The notes: generated from the sequence alone by a model not told the origin. A stretch of 64,000 nucleotides of DNA from Undibacterium sp. (GCF_030651495.1 NZ_JAUSFI010000102.1:22310-86309); one strand, 5' to 3'. Counted from the stretch's first letter, positions 1 to 9,804 are shown. Translations and numbers: made by a program.

Positions 1-519
1 CTCGACATAACCATGCTCGTAAGCGATACAGTGATTTTTTCTTTCAGTCCTTGAATCAGACAGCAATTGATTTAGAAGTTCCCCTGATTGGAGTAAAAAA
101 TCTGGATTCCGAGGTCTGCCATAGACTTCATTCCCCTTGGAAAAAGTCTCATAAATCAAAACTCCCTCCTCTTTTAAAGAGGATATCAATCGTTCAAATA
201 AGGGGCGGTACAGATAATTGGTAACAACAATGCCAGAAAACATATTGGCATCAAATGGCCAAGTACCCTCCCCACTCTCGACATCTTGCGATGATGCCTC
301 AAGATCTACCCGAAAACAACGCGCTCCCAGCGCCTCCAATGGTTTCAGCAATACAGCGTCTTTGTCGAGCGCCCACACTTCATAACCGGCATCCAGCAAT
401 AGACGAGTATGACGTCCACCACCGCATGCAAGATCAAGTACTGGACCCTGATCGCGAGGGATAAGTGAAAAAAAGCGCTGCACCCACGATGAGGCTACTA
501 AATCAGATAAATGCGGCAT
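1..519 (-). CDS. class I SAM-dependent methyltransferase (3' end cut by window)
   Basis: Reading from an ATG at 519 down to base 1 the frame stays open for 173 codons and runs off the window, so the C-terminus is missing. Near residues 28-50 it shows the SAM-binding motif I, VLDLACGGGRHTRLLLDAGY, followed by the acidic motif II in VWALDKD. This is the TehB/UbiE-like Rossmann methyltransferase arrangement. A glycine triplet in motif I and a later VVTNYLYRP segment fit small-molecule methyltransferases, but no substrate can be assigned. It lies 45 bp upstream of nothing obvious on its 5' side except the site-2 protease gene, which has the same orientation, so the two may be co-transcribed. Confidence 0.85.
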   Translation of the reverse strand, partial: MPHLSDLVASSWVQRFFSLIPRDQGPVLDLACGGGRHTRLLLDAGYEVWALDKDAVLLKPLEALGARCFRVDLEASSQDVESGEGTWPFDANMFSGIVVTNYLYRPLFERLISSLKEEGVLIYETFSKGNEVYGRPRNPDFLLQSGELLNQLLSDSRTERKNHCIAYEHGYVE

Positions 520-564
520 ATTTCAGTAGTTTTAAATTAAACAAAAAAGAAAAATACTCGGCAA

Positions 565-1224
565 TTAACCCAGCAAAAAACTAAAAGGAGAGATCAATAT
601 CTGCAACAGTACATTTGATATCAACATTACCGGTGCCATCCAAAACTGCAAAACGTGCAGCATCACCAAGCCCATGACAATAAAGAACCCATACGGTTCA
701 ATCTGCGCGAATTTGTGCGCCAGTTTATACGGCAACAAACTGACTGCAATTCTGCCACCGTCGAGAGGTGGAATAGGAAATAAATTAAATGCAAACATCA
801 CTAAGTTCGTCAGCACCCCTGCCCTAGCCATATGCAAAAAGAAATCTTCATCCAGATGAAACGAATGCAAAGTTAAGGCAAAGATCATCCATAAAAAAGC
901 CATCAAAAAATTGGCTGCAGGCCCAGCTAAGGAAACCCAAGCCATATCTCGCTTAGGTTTATGTAAATTCGCAAAATTGATTGGTACCGGTTTGGCATAA
1001 CCAAACAAAAATGCGCCTCCCGTTGCCATATACAGCACTGCGGGTATGACTATCGTGCCGAACGGGTCAATGTGGACCAAGGGATTCAAACTGACCCGTC
1101 CTTGACTGTAAGCTGTCATATCGCCAAAAAATCTGGCTGCATAAGCGTGTGCAGCCTCATGCAGGGTAATGGCAAAGATCACGGGCAGTGCATACACTGC
1201 TATCGTTTGAATAAGCTCGTTCAT
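565..1224 (-). CDS. site-2 protease family (M50) zinc metalloprotease
   Basis: 219 residues with several hydrophobic segments. The zinc-binding HEXXH motif is HEAAHAYAARFFGD at about residue 22, inside the first membrane helix. The third-ligand motif FNLFPIPPLDGGRI lies near residue 145. This is the short, PDZ-less form of the M50 family (SpoIVFB/Rip-like) common beside Sua5-type genes in betaproteobacteria. It would cut membrane-embedded substrates in the inner membrane; the substrate is unknown. It is followed by a methyltransferase gene and preceded, 47 bp away, by the threonylcarbamoyl-AMP synthase family gene, all on the same strand. Confidence 0.9.
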   Translation of the reverse strand: MNELIQTIAVYALPVIFAITLHEAAHAYAARFFGDMTAYSQGRVSLNPLVHIDPFGTIVIPAVLYMATGGAFLFGYAKPVPINFANLHKPKRDMAWVSLAGPAANFLMAFLWMIFALTLHSFHLDEDFFLHMARAGVLTNLVMFAFNLFPIPPLDGGRIAVSLLPYKLAHKFAQIEPYGFFIVMGLVMLHVLQFWMAPVMLISNVLLQILISPFSFLLG

Positions 1225-1271
1225 GAATGGAATTTTAATTGAGAAGAACTACATAAAAGAAAAGGGGGAAC

Positions 1272-1895
1272 TCACAAACCGAACATGGCCGCATCACCCC
1301 TGCCCTGCCGGATTAATTCGGGCAATTCATTCGTCATATCAATGACCGTAGTTGGCACTAAACTGCAGGCACCACCATCTATCACCAATTCAACCATTTT
1401 CTCCAGCCGTTCGCGTACCAATTCAGGATCGGTCAATGGCTCATCCTCATCCGGCAGGATGAGTGTAGTACCAAGCAAAGGCTGACGTAATTCTTCCAGT
1501 ATGACGTGTGTAATACGATTCTCTGGCACCCGTAAACCTATGGTCTTGCGCGAAGGATGGCTGAGGCGGCGAGGCACTTCTTTAGTCGCCTCCAAAATAA
1601 CCGTGTACGGACCCGGGGTGGCCGCCTTCAACATCCTGAACTGGCGATTATCCACCTTGGCATATACGGCAATTTCGGACAAATCCCGACATAACAAGGT
1701 CAGATGATGCTTATCATCGACACCGCGGATACGACGCAAACGCGTCACGGCATCCTTATCATCCAGATGGCACACCAAGGCATAGCAGGAATCTGTAGGC
1801 AAGGCAACGATGCCGCCTTGATCAATAATTTGCACCGCTTGCTTGATCAAGCGTAATTGCGGATTATCAGGGTGAATTTGAAAAAATTGGCTCAT
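1272..1895 (-). CDS. L-threonylcarbamoyladenylate synthase family protein (Sua5/YciO/YrdC)
   Basis: 207 residues covering one YrdC/Sua5 domain. The family signature IVALPTDSCYALVC is near residue 30, and the KxR/SxR-type nucleotide-binding stretch SHPSRKTIGLRVPENRI lies around residue 112. Proteins of this family make threonylcarbamoyl-AMP for the t6A modification of tRNAs. The sequence is closer to the YciO branch, whose exact role is less certain, so no symbol is given. It starts at an ATG at 1895 and follows htpX by about 50 bp in a run of minus-strand genes. In related genomes this gene is commonly paired with the PHP phosphoesterase, which here lies on the far side of htpX. Confidence 0.88.
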   Translation of the reverse strand: MSQFFQIHPDNPQLRLIKQAVQIIDQGGIVALPTDSCYALVCHLDDKDAVTRLRRIRGVDDKHHLTLLCRDLSEIAVYAKVDNRQFRMLKAATPGPYTVILEATKEVPRRLSHPSRKTIGLRVPENRITHVILEELRQPLLGTTLILPDEDEPLTDPELVRERLEKMVELVIDGGACSLVPTTVIDMTNELPELIRQGRGDAAMFGL

Positions 1896-1948
1896 ATTAA
1901 AGAAGAAAGACGGCAGCCAATGCTACCGCCGGAAGGTTTAAACAAACA

Positions 1949-2824
1949 TTATTTTAAATTTTGCAACGCGGCAATTCGTTGCTCCATCGGAGGATGGGTA
2001 GAAAACAGTGCCCCCCAGCCCGGCTTATCACTGATGCCAGCAGCGGCCATGGACTTAGGCAACTCGCCCGGAGTCATTCCTCCCAACCGTGCCAGAGCAT
2101 GAATCATGGGCAATTGATTTCCCAATAATTTTGCTGAACCCGCATCTGCACGGAATTCACGTTGACGCGAGAACCAAGCCACGATGATCGATGCTGCAAT
2201 ACCAAACACCATTTCACAAACAAATACGGTGACCATATAACCAACACCAGGCCTGTCATCATCACCATTGCGGAACACCGCTTTATCAATGGCGTAACCT
2301 ACCACGCGCGCCAGAAACACCACAAAAGTATTCACTACGCCCTGCACCAGGGTCATCGTTACCATATCGCCGTTGGCAATGTGGGCAATTTCATGGCCGA
2401 GTACGGCTTCGACTTCTTCCTTGGTCATACTCTCCAGCAAGCCTGTCGAGACTGCAACCAAAGCGGAATTTTTGAATGCACCGGTAGCAAAAGCATTCGC
2501 CTCGCCGTTATAGACAGCGACTTCAGGCATGCTAATACCAGCCCGTTCAGATAGGCTTTTTACCGTATTGATCAGCCACAGTTCAGTTGATGAAGAAGGC
2601 GCATCAATTACTCGTGCACCTGTGGACCATTTTGCCATCGGCTTACTGATAAGCAAGGAGAAAAAGGCGCCAGTAAAGCCCACTACTAACGAGAACGCCA
2701 TCAGCGTCCCCATGTTCAAACCGTTTGCGCTCAAATAGCGATTCACACCCAGCAGCGACAATACGGTTGACATTACCAGCATCACGGCAAGGTTTGTTGC
2801 TAAAAATAACAAGATACGTTTCAT
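1949..2824 (-). CDS. htpX: membrane heat-shock protease HtpX
   Basis: 291 residues when started at the ATG at 2824 (protein begins [12 protein letters not shown], as in known HtpX). An in-frame upstream start would add five residues but lacks family support. Two N-terminal membrane helices (about residues 4-25 and 33-55) precede the M48 zinc protease domain. The catalytic motif [14 protein letters not shown] is near residue 140 and a downstream glutamate lies in [16 protein letters not shown]. HtpX degrades damaged inner-membrane proteins together with FtsH. The gene sits between the PHP phosphoesterase and the YrdC gene on the same strand. Confidence 0.95.
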   Translation of the reverse strand: MKRILLFLATNLAVMLVMSTVLSLLGVNRYLSANGLNMGTLMAFSLVVGFTGAFFSLLISKPMAKWSTGARVIDAPSSSTELWLINTVKSLSERAGISMPEVAVYNGEANAFATGAFKNSALVAVSTGLLESMTKEEVEAVLGHEIAHIANGDMVTMTLVQGVVNTFVVFLARVVGYAIDKAVFRNGDDDRPGVGYMVTVFVCEMVFGIAASIIVAWFSRQREFRADAGSAKLLGNQLPMIHALARLGGMTPGELPKSMAAAGISDKPGWGALFSTHPPMEQRIAALQNLK

Positions 2825-2915
2825 GCAAATATCCTTCAAACGTTAAACGCGCTGATTAGATGAGTAGCGATAGATGCGGCTGCCAGTGAAAAAATCAAGC
2901 TCGACGGCACCTAAA

Positions 2916-3761
2916 TCAAAACCAGCCATCCCAGACTGGCTTAAGCTCTTTAGCTAATGATGGCAAACGCCCGAGATCTGCTGAAGTGTCGTCTGGCGAA
3001 TGAAAATCAGAGCCACGCGAACCCATAAAACCATATTGATTTGCTACTTTGGTGTATTCAAGATACTGGTCAACGGTATGACTACCTGTCACAACCTCAA
3101 TCGCGCTGCCACCGTAAGCCTTAAACTCACGGAAAAAAGCATCAAAAGCTATCGGACTTAAATCATAACGCCCCGGATGAGCTACCACGGCGACGCCACC
3201 AGAGCGACGTATCCAGCCAACGGCTTCGGCCAGTGTAGCCCAGCGATGTGGCACGAACCCGGGCTTTCCTTCTGTCAAAAATTTCTTAAACACTGCAGAC
3301 ACATTTTCACAGACGCCAATTTCGACTAAATAACGCGCAAAGTGTGAGCGCGAAATCAGGTCTGGATTTCCTACGTATTTCAGCGCGCCTTGATAGACAT
3401 TCGGAATACCTGCTTTGGCCAGATCTGCCGCCATATCTTCGGCGCGTCGCTGGCGGCCAGAGCGTGTCATGGCGAGACCAGCTAACAAATCGTCATTGGT
3501 CTCGTCGATATTTAAGCCGACAATATGAATAGTGCGAGCAGCCCAAGTGACAGAAATTTCAACACCGGTAACATAGCGCATGCCAAGGTCGAGCGCCGCG
3601 GCACGCGCCTGCGCAATACCGCGTATTTCATCGTGATCAGTCAGGGCCCAGACATCAACCCCGTTTGCCGCAGCTCTTGCCGCGACATCAGCAGGCGCAA
3701 GCACTCCATCCGAGATGGTGGAATGGCAGTGAAGATCAACATTAAGCAAAGGCGACGGCAT
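2916..3761 (-). CDS. PHP-domain phosphoesterase (RNase AM/TrpH-like)
   Basis: 281 residues. The PHP metal-binding motifs are visible: DLHCHSTISDG at residue 9, WALTDHDEI near 39, TGVEIS near 65, an internal VAHPGRYD near 195 and a C-terminal GSDFH near 250. This is the full metal-ligand set of the YciV/TrpH family, which hydrolyses 3',5'-nucleoside bisphosphates and trims short RNA 5' ends. The start at 3761 gives the motif its normal position about nine residues in. The gene heads the co-directional block with htpX and the YrdC gene. Confidence 0.9.
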   Translation of the reverse strand: MPSPLLNVDLHCHSTISDGVLAPADVAARAAANGVDVWALTDHDEIRGIAQARAAALDLGMRYVTGVEISVTWAARTIHIVGLNIDETNDDLLAGLAMTRSGRQRRAEDMAADLAKAGIPNVYQGALKYVGNPDLISRSHFARYLVEIGVCENVSAVFKKFLTEGKPGFVPHRWATLAEAVGWIRRSGGVAVVAHPGRYDLSPIAFDAFFREFKAYGGSAIEVVTGSHTVDQYLEYTKVANQYGFMGSRGSDFHSPDDTSADLGRLPSLAKELKPVWDGWF

Positions 3762-3928
3762 GATTTGGCAAACAAGAGTACAGATGCTTCATTGTACTCC
3801 GCCATGAGTGACTCCGCTGCACCGCACAGTCATCAATCCAAGTGGTGAGTCGAATTTAAAACTCATTATTTATGTAGATCAAGCGCGCAATAAGTCGACA
3901 AACTCAGGTAACAAGCTGAATGAATGAA

Positions 3929-3949
3929 GCGCATCAAAATAAGATGCGC
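3929..3949 (-). terminator. weak hairpin after TonB receptor gene
   Basis: A perfect 7-bp stem GCGCATC/GATGCGC with a 7-nt A/T-rich loop sits just after the stop codon of the receptor gene at 3955. The T-run that would make it a strong intrinsic terminator on the minus strand is poor, so it may only stabilise the transcript end. Confidence 0.35.
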
Positions 3950-3954
3950 CGGCG

Positions 3955-6237
3955 CTAGATTTTCATTTCCATTTTAAGCGTCCAGGTCGTATAAGTTTTG
4001 GCATTACTGGACTGAACATGATTGATGCCACCGGTCGTCACAGCGCTACCGCTCCAGGAATCATCGGCCTGCAAATTATTCGCCGACAAGCGCAGCTGCA
4101 TGCCAGGACTAAATTTCCACAGGCCATATACATCAAGCTGGCGCTTAATGCCTGTGCTATTGATCTGCGTATCACTGGCTTGAGTCACATACGCTGGCGT
4201 CCAGTTGATGTTGCCACCCAAAGTTAACGGCAAACCGGCCGCACGATAGTCCAAACCAAAATTTCCGGTTTGGGCCGGTTGCTGATCCAGGCGATTATTC
4301 GGTCCGAGGATATCGTCTACGCTAGACCAGAAGTGGCTGTAGTTAGTGCGCAAATCAATTGCCGGTCCTTCCGGAAAAAATTCCTGCAACTGAAACTTAG
4401 CTTCCAATTCAACACCACGCGTCATGGCATGGCCTATATTGACAGGAGAAGAGACCCAGCGAGACCCTGTCGATGTCGCCACCAATTCGGTCTGGCGGCG
4501 CATCAAATCATCGATACTGCGGACAAATAAATTGACACTCATGATCCCGGCGCGCGTCAGGTAATGTTCATAAGCGAGGTCAATGCCTTTTGATAATTCT
4601 GGTTTCAACAAGGGATTGCCGGTACGGTCCGGCTTGGTCGGCCCGTTCAAGGGTGAAATAGATGGCAGAGCAATCAGGTCATTCAGCACCGGAGCACGGT
4701 AACTGGAGGTCAGACTCATTCTGACCTGATCCTTACTGCCATCAGGGAGTCGCCATACGGCATGCAAGACCGGACTCCAGACACTACTGGCGTTTTCCAC
4801 CACATTGCTTGCGGTGCTACTACTGGTGTGTATGCCCTCCCAGCGTAACCCGGCATAGGCCGACCATTGCGCATTGATATCGAATTCATCCTGCACAAAT
4901 GCCGCCAGCCTGCGCGTGCTGGCGGTCAGGTTATCGCCAGAATCAGCAAATTGCGCCGCTCCCTTGTCGTCCAGCGATGCCTTAGTCTGATCACGCTTGC
5001 CATTTTCTAATTCAAGACCAAGCGCCAGGGTATGACCATCACCAAAAGGCCTGGTGAATTTCCCCCCGGCGTTTAAACTCCTATCGTTGGTGGCACTGGT
5101 GTCGGCGATGCTTTTTAAAAATTGTCCATCGTTACCGTACTCACTGCGCAAGGACGCACTATCCGTCTTGCTGACAGCGCCACCAAATTTGATATTCAGT
5201 TTTGCATTGTCTTCAAATTTATGCTGCCAATTACCAAAACCTCGCACCAAAGTCGTCTCAGCATTGCCAACCGAATTTGCCAGTGCATATTCCTGCGCTC
5301 CACCCGTTTGATCCAGGTTGCTGGAAGTTCTGGAATTACTGCGAGAGTTCATCATGAAGGGTTGCAGCATCAAGGTATCGCCATTTTCAAAACGATAATT
5401 AAAGCGCGGCGTGAAGTGGATGCCCGTCGATTCACGATGGGTCACATCCAGCAAATCTTGCTCCAGGGTGGACTGCCCTGACGGGTCTTTTTCCAAGGTA
5501 TGTGTTATCACCTCATCGCGTTGGTGATTACGGAAAATCGAGCCGCTTAAGGCGTAAGAAAATTCACCAAGATGTCCAGGATAAGTCAGGGAAATAGTCG
5601 GGGCGCTTCGCCCCTGCTCAAAACTTTCGGAAATTTTCAGTTCAATATCTTTCTGTTTATACTCTTCACGCAAGACGATATTGATCGTCCCGGCAATCGC
5701 TTGTGTGCTGTACTCGGCAACCGGGCCGCGCATCACTTCAATACGTTCGACCTGATCAGGCGACAAGGAATCCATGGAAAATCCACGCGGGGCCCGCTCA
5801 CCGTTGATCAAAATTTGGGTATAGCCACTGCCCATGCCACGCATGCGAATATCACCGCCACGGCCTGCCCGACCGCCTACCGTGACACCGGGCAGACGCT
5901 TGAGTATCTCTCCGATGCTGGAGTCTCCATTTCTATCCAATTCTTCACGGCCAAAAATTATTTTTCCAGCCGTAGACAATCGGCGCGCATCGACATCGGA
6001 TTGACGTCCGCCTGTAATCGTTACCTGTTGCACGCCATCTTTGACAGAAAGTTCAGAGCGTCTTACTGCAGGCATATTTTTTAAGAGTGGCTTTTCGCCA
6101 GCATCTTCAAGCCCATCCTGCGACTCATTCGCGCTGGCCTTTACAGGTGTTTCTGCTTGTGCGTATGCACCGGATGACGTAGAAAAAGCAGCGGCAATGG
6201 CCAGCGCCACTAGGCTCAAACGAAAAAAATTAGTCAT
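3955..6237 (-). CDS. TonB-dependent outer-membrane receptor
   Basis: 760 residues. A signal peptide ends after about residue 27 (ASSGAYAQA-type site). A TonB-box-like stretch, QQVTITGGR, lies near residue 70, followed by the plug domain with the landmarks IGEILKRLPGVTVGG, RGMGSGYTQILINGERA and VERIEVMRGPVAEY. The rest is the 22-strand barrel. The last residue is Ile rather than the usual Phe. The overall form resembles FepA/CirA-type siderophore receptors, but the ligand cannot be read from the sequence. The gene appears monocistronic. No convincing Fur box was seen in the 300 bp upstream. Confidence 0.9.
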   Translation of the reverse strand: MTNFFRLSLVALAIAAAFSTSSGAYAQAETPVKASANESQDGLEDAGEKPLLKNMPAVRRSELSVKDGVQQVTITGGRQSDVDARRLSTAGKIIFGREELDRNGDSSIGEILKRLPGVTVGGRAGRGGDIRMRGMGSGYTQILINGERAPRGFSMDSLSPDQVERIEVMRGPVAEYSTQAIAGTINIVLREEYKQKDIELKISESFEQGRSAPTISLTYPGHLGEFSYALSGSIFRNHQRDEVITHTLEKDPSGQSTLEQDLLDVTHRESTGIHFTPRFNYRFENGDTLMLQPFMMNSRSNSRTSSNLDQTGGAQEYALANSVGNAETTLVRGFGNWQHKFEDNAKLNIKFGGAVSKTDSASLRSEYGNDGQFLKSIADTSATNDRSLNAGGKFTRPFGDGHTLALGLELENGKRDQTKASLDDKGAAQFADSGDNLTASTRRLAAFVQDEFDINAQWSAYAGLRWEGIHTSSSTASNVVENASSVWSPVLHAVWRLPDGSKDQVRMSLTSSYRAPVLNDLIALPSISPLNGPTKPDRTGNPLLKPELSKGIDLAYEHYLTRAGIMSVNLFVRSIDDLMRRQTELVATSTGSRWVSSPVNIGHAMTRGVELEAKFQLQEFFPEGPAIDLRTNYSHFWSSVDDILGPNNRLDQQPAQTGNFGLDYRAAGLPLTLGGNINWTPAYVTQASDTQINSTGIKRQLDVYGLWKFSPGMQLRLSANNLQADDSWSGSAVTTGGINHVQSSNAKTYTTWTLKMEMKI

Positions 6238-6470
6238 GGAGACGCATTAGGTAAGATCACATTGATAGCAAAAAACAGGTAAAACCTTCTACCCCCGTCA
6301 AAGCACACATTGTATTTTCAAATCCCCTTTTGAATCCAGCGAATCGGACTTGTGTTTTGTATTGAATTGAAACAAGGACAAGTACGACTGTTACTTAAGG
6401 ATACCTGCCGAAATACGCTTTTCATTTTTGGTAAGAATATTCAAAATTCGCCCGGTGTATGGCCTGACAC

Positions 6471-6527
6471 GCATATTCCATGCGGGTCTCCAGCCTATCG
6501 CCTCTGAAACCCGCATGGGATATGCGC
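6471..6527. repeat. REP-like 57-bp palindrome, copy R1
   Basis: An imperfect palindrome whose arms are GCATATTCCATGCGGGT and ACCCGCATGGGATATGC, with a central segment carrying CCAGCCTATC. Near-identical copies of exactly 57 bp lie at 40974-41030 and, inverted, at 61121-61177; a decayed copy lies near 54099-54147. This copy sits between the start of the TonB receptor gene and the end of purF, with no gene inside. The remaining 200 bp on either side hold only A/T-rich sequence and the purF terminator. Confidence 0.85.
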
Positions 6528-6670
6528 GACAGCCGTGCTAGTTTTTGATTTTTTTCGATTAGCCATACCGACTACAATCATCCTGCGGCAGGAATATTCA
6601 AACCATTTTTTAGGCCCCTCATAAAATGATGGTGCCAAGTGACGCATTACTATTTCGTTAACGACCGCAA

Positions 6671-6705
6671 TAAAAAAAAGCCTGCCGCGAAAGAACGCGA
6701 CAGGC
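6671..6705 (-). terminator. intrinsic terminator of purF
   Basis: On the minus strand a 10-bp GC-rich stem (GCCTGTCGCG/CGCGGCAGGC, one mismatch, 6-nt loop) is followed by eight T. It lies 21 bp past the purF stop codon. Confidence 0.9.
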
Positions 6706-6725
6706 CATTTAGCGAATCTTCACAA

Positions 6726-8243
6726 TTAATCTGTGCCAGCCAGATTCAAATTTAATTGCGAGCGCATCATATCTTCGGTATCTGGACGTGGATTATTCCG
6801 CGCAGCTTCCAGCCGGTCCAAATAGGCCGGGGTCACGTCACCAGTGACGTAATAGCCGTCAAAACAAGAAGCTTCAATACTACGCAAGGCCGGATTCACA
6901 TCGGAGATAGAACGCTTCATCGCCGCCACATCCTGATACACCAGCGCATCAGCAGTGATCTCGCGACACACTTCTTCTTCACTGCGACCGTAAGCAATCA
7001 ATTCACTACGGGTCGGCATATCAATGCCATATACGTTAGGGAACTGTACTGGCGGTGCGGCAGAAGCAAAAATCACGCGCCGGGCACCCGACTCGCGCGC
7101 CATCTGCACGATCTCACGACTGGTCGTGCCGCGTACGATAGAATCGTCCACCAGCAACACGTTCTTGCCTTTAAATTCAGAACCGATCGCATTGAGCTTC
7201 TGACGCACTGATTTCCGCCGTATCGCCTGCCCAGGCATCATAAAAGTACGGCCTATATAACGGTTTTTAATAAAACCTTCGCGGTAATCCAGATTCAGTG
7301 TAGAAGCCAATTCCATCGCTGATGGACGAGATGAATCAGGGATAGGCATGACGACATCAATCTCGCCATCACGGAACTGATTGCGTATTTTTTCTGCCAG
7401 ATACTGCCCCATTTTCAGGCGCGTCAAATACACCGAAGCGCCATCAATAATCGAATCAGGACGCGCCAGATACACGTATTCAAACGCACAAGGATTCAGA
7501 CTAGGATTTTCTGCACATTGTTCGCTGTACATTTTTCCGTCTAGGTCAATAAAAATGGCTTCACCCGGTTCGACATCGCGCTCAAACTTAAAGCCCAAGC
7601 CCTCCAGCGCAACCGATTCACTGGCCAGCATATATTCGACACCCTTGTCCGTATGGGAAATGCCAAGACAAAGCGGACGGATACCAAACGGATCACGGAA
7701 AGCGAGCAAACCATAACCGGCAATTTGTGCCACTACGGCATAGGAACCGCGCACCCGTCGATGCAACATAGACACAGCACGAAACAATGCGGCAGGATCA
7801 AGCGAATAACCGTTGATCACTTCCTGAATCTGATGCGCCAGAATGTTAAGCAATACTTCGGAGTCAGAATCGGTATTGAGATGACGGTAATCGTTCTTAA
7901 ACAGCTCTACCTTCAATTCAGCCGCATTGGTCAGATTGCCGTTATGGGCTAGCGTGATACCGAAAGGGGCATTAACATAAAACGGTTGTGCTTCTTCTTC
8001 GCTGGTGGAACCTGCCGTCGGATAACGCACCTGGCCAATGCCGATATTCCCTGGCAAAGAGCGCATATTTCGCGTGCGAAACACATCTCTGACCAGACCA
8101 TTTGCCTTGTGCATGGCAAATTTATTGCCATGACTGGTGGCGATACCAGCCGCATCTTGACCACGATGCTGCAATAGCAGCAAAGCATCATAAAGCAGTT
8201 GATTTACGGGACTATTTGAAACTACGCCAACGATGCCACACAT
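6726..8243 (-). CDS. purF: amidophosphoribosyltransferase (PurF)
   Basis: 505 residues, the family's usual length. After removal of Met1 the N-terminal Cys2 (MCGIVGVV) is the glutamine-amidotransferase nucleophile. The PRPP-binding signature VLLVDDSIVRGTTSREI lies near residue 365 in the C-terminal phosphoribosyltransferase domain. The enzyme makes 5-phosphoribosylamine from PRPP and glutamine, the first step of purine synthesis. It is the last gene of the cvpA-purF pair and is closed by a strong terminator. The cvpA-purF order is conserved in proteobacteria. Confidence 0.98.
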   Translation of the reverse strand: MCGIVGVVSNSPVNQLLYDALLLLQHRGQDAAGIATSHGNKFAMHKANGLVRDVFRTRNMRSLPGNIGIGQVRYPTAGSTSEEEAQPFYVNAPFGITLAHNGNLTNAAELKVELFKNDYRHLNTDSDSEVLLNILAHQIQEVINGYSLDPAALFRAVSMLHRRVRGSYAVVAQIAGYGLLAFRDPFGIRPLCLGISHTDKGVEYMLASESVALEGLGFKFERDVEPGEAIFIDLDGKMYSEQCAENPSLNPCAFEYVYLARPDSIIDGASVYLTRLKMGQYLAEKIRNQFRDGEIDVVMPIPDSSRPSAMELASTLNLDYREGFIKNRYIGRTFMMPGQAIRRKSVRQKLNAIGSEFKGKNVLLVDDSIVRGTTSREIVQMARESGARRVIFASAAPPVQFPNVYGIDMPTRSELIAYGRSEEEVCREITADALVYQDVAAMKRSISDVNPALRSIEASCFDGYYVTGDVTPAYLDRLEAARNNPRPDTEDMMRSQLNLNLAGTD

Positions 8244-8286
8244 GGTGGACTCCTAAAAAACAAATTAAAATCGAATCAAGATTACA

Positions 8287-8775
8287 TTAAAATTTAACGT
8301 ACTGAACAACTGAGCCTGGCAGAAATGGCATTGCCGTCTGTACTGCGGTTTCCGCCATGGGACTCAATAAGGCCTCTTTCCAGAATGACTGCTGCGGGAT
8401 AGCGGTCATGCCACAGATCAGCACTGCCGCCATGACAATCACACATCCACGCGCCAAGCCAAACAAGCCGCCCAACCCACGGTCTGCCAAGGTCAAACCG
8501 CTGGCCTTGATCAGTGCGTCAACTGCCCGCATCAATAGAGACATTAGCAAACGCACGCCAATAAACAAGGCTAAAAAAGCAACGATCAAGCGCAACATCT
8601 GTCCTGGAATAAGTGCCGGCAGCCAGGTAGCCACCACTGCACCATAAGCATTCGCGACCACCAAAGAGACAACCCAACTCACCAACGACAACATTTCTTT
8701 AATCAAACCCCGCATGGTGCTGACAATGATGGAACACAGTAAAATGAACAGCACCAGATAATCGAATATGGTCAT
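8287..8775 (-). CDS. cvpA: CvpA family membrane protein
   Basis: 162 residues with four predicted membrane helices (about residues 3-21, 28-50, 63-85 and 100-122). The start MTIFDYLVLFILLCS and the GLFGLARGCVIVM stretch are typical of CvpA. The family is needed for colicin V production in E. coli and for envelope tolerance in other species; its biochemical role is unsettled. It lies between the SPOR-domain gene (12 bp upstream) and purF, the conserved arrangement. Confidence 0.92.
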   Translation of the reverse strand: MTIFDYLVLFILLCSIIVSTMRGLIKEMLSLVSWVVSLVVANAYGAVVATWLPALIPGQMLRLIVAFLALFIGVRLLMSLLMRAVDALIKASGLTLADRGLGGLFGLARGCVIVMAAVLICGMTAIPQQSFWKEALLSPMAETAVQTAMPFLPGSVVQYVKF

Positions 8776-8787
8776 GAAAGTCGCCCT

Positions 8788-9804
8788 TTAAAGGGGAATC
8801 AGCGTGCCACTCAAGCCTAGCTTGATCAGTTTTGCGCGTGTTTTTTCCGCCTCTTCCTTAGAGCTAAATGGGCCTACGCGGACACGAATTTTTTCGCCCG
8901 AGGTCGTTGCCACCTTCTGGGTATACGATTTAATACTGGCGCTCTTGAGCTTACCTTGTAACTCATTGACTTTTTCTTGCGTAACCAGTGCGGCAACTTG
9001 CACCACATAACCAGAATGCGCCTTGTCCGCCACATCCGGTTTATCCGCTATCTTTGCCGGTACTTTGCCTTCAAGAATTGACATGGCCCTGGCAGCCTCA
9101 CCGGCCGTTTCTGTCTTGCTGGCACCATTAGAAACTGGCTCATCGATCACCTCAGTATGCGCTGTTTTAACGGGAGGCTTAATGGTTACCGGAGTTAATG
9201 GTTTAGATTTAGGCTCTGCCTTACTATCTATTTTTTGATCCGATTTAACAGACGCTATGCTGTCATTTTTTTTTGCTACAGGTAATGACTGGGTAACGCT
9301 ATTTTTGCTGGCTGAGGGCGTGATGGCTAACGGATCTGACGCCACTAACTTGCCTTTGTTTGCCACCGCTACCGGAGCGGCAATGATCTCTTCCAGAGGC
9401 TCAGTGTCAGTGGCGTTATTAGTTACCTTACTTTTCCCAGTCGCAACAGATGGAGTCATTCCAGTGCCGGAAGAGCTTGAGGTCAGAGGCTTGTCTTTAG
9501 ACGGTATCTGGATATTAATGTCATCTGCCAGAGGCTTGGGCTCGGAATCGAGTAACATCGGCAAGCCTATCACTGCGGCAAACACCAATGCTAAGGCGCC
9601 GATAAGGCGACGTCTGGCACGTTTTTTTTCCGGCAGGACAGGGTCCACAGCCTTGTTTTTACGTGCGCTCTGATTCTGGGTCTGGGCGCGCTTGGTGCCG
9701 GCGCGCGCAGACTTACTTTCCGCCTCGGAGCGGGAACAAAATTCGCCGTTATCCGTATCCTCAGATGCTTCTTGCTTTTGCTTGAACAACGAGAGTAAAC
9801 CCAT
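8788..9804 (-). CDS. SPOR-domain cell-envelope protein (DedD-like)
   Basis: 338 residues. A basic cytoplasmic N-terminus contains KKRARRRLIGALALVFAAVI, which leads into one membrane helix near residues 65-85. A long low-complexity Ser/Thr/Lys/Pro linker follows. The C-terminal SPOR domain (about 262-338) contains YVVQVAALVTQEKVNELQ and RVRVGPFSSKEEAEKTRAKL. SPOR domains bind denuded septal peptidoglycan, so the protein probably localises to division sites. The folC-dedD-cvpA-purF order matches E. coli and betaproteobacteria. Confidence 0.9.
   Translation of the reverse strand: MGLLSLFKQKQEASEDTDNGEFCSRSEAESKSARAGTKRAQTQNQSARKNKAVDPVLPEKKRARRRLIGALALVFAAVIGLPMLLDSEPKPLADDINIQIPSKDKPLTSSSSGTGMTPSVATGKSKVTNNATDTEPLEEIIAAPVAVANKGKLVASDPLAITPSASKNSVTQSLPVAKKNDSIASVKSDQKIDSKAEPKSKPLTPVTIKPPVKTAHTEVIDEPVSNGASKTETAGEAARAMSILEGKVPAKIADKPDVADKAHSGYVVQVAALVTQEKVNELQGKLKSASIKSYTQKVATTSGEKIRVRVGPFSSKEEAEKTRAKLIKLGLSGTLIPL

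Noticed and set aside
6238..6470. Fur box upstream of the TonB receptor gene
   Set aside because: No stretch close to the 19-bp GATAATGATAATCATTATC pattern was found.
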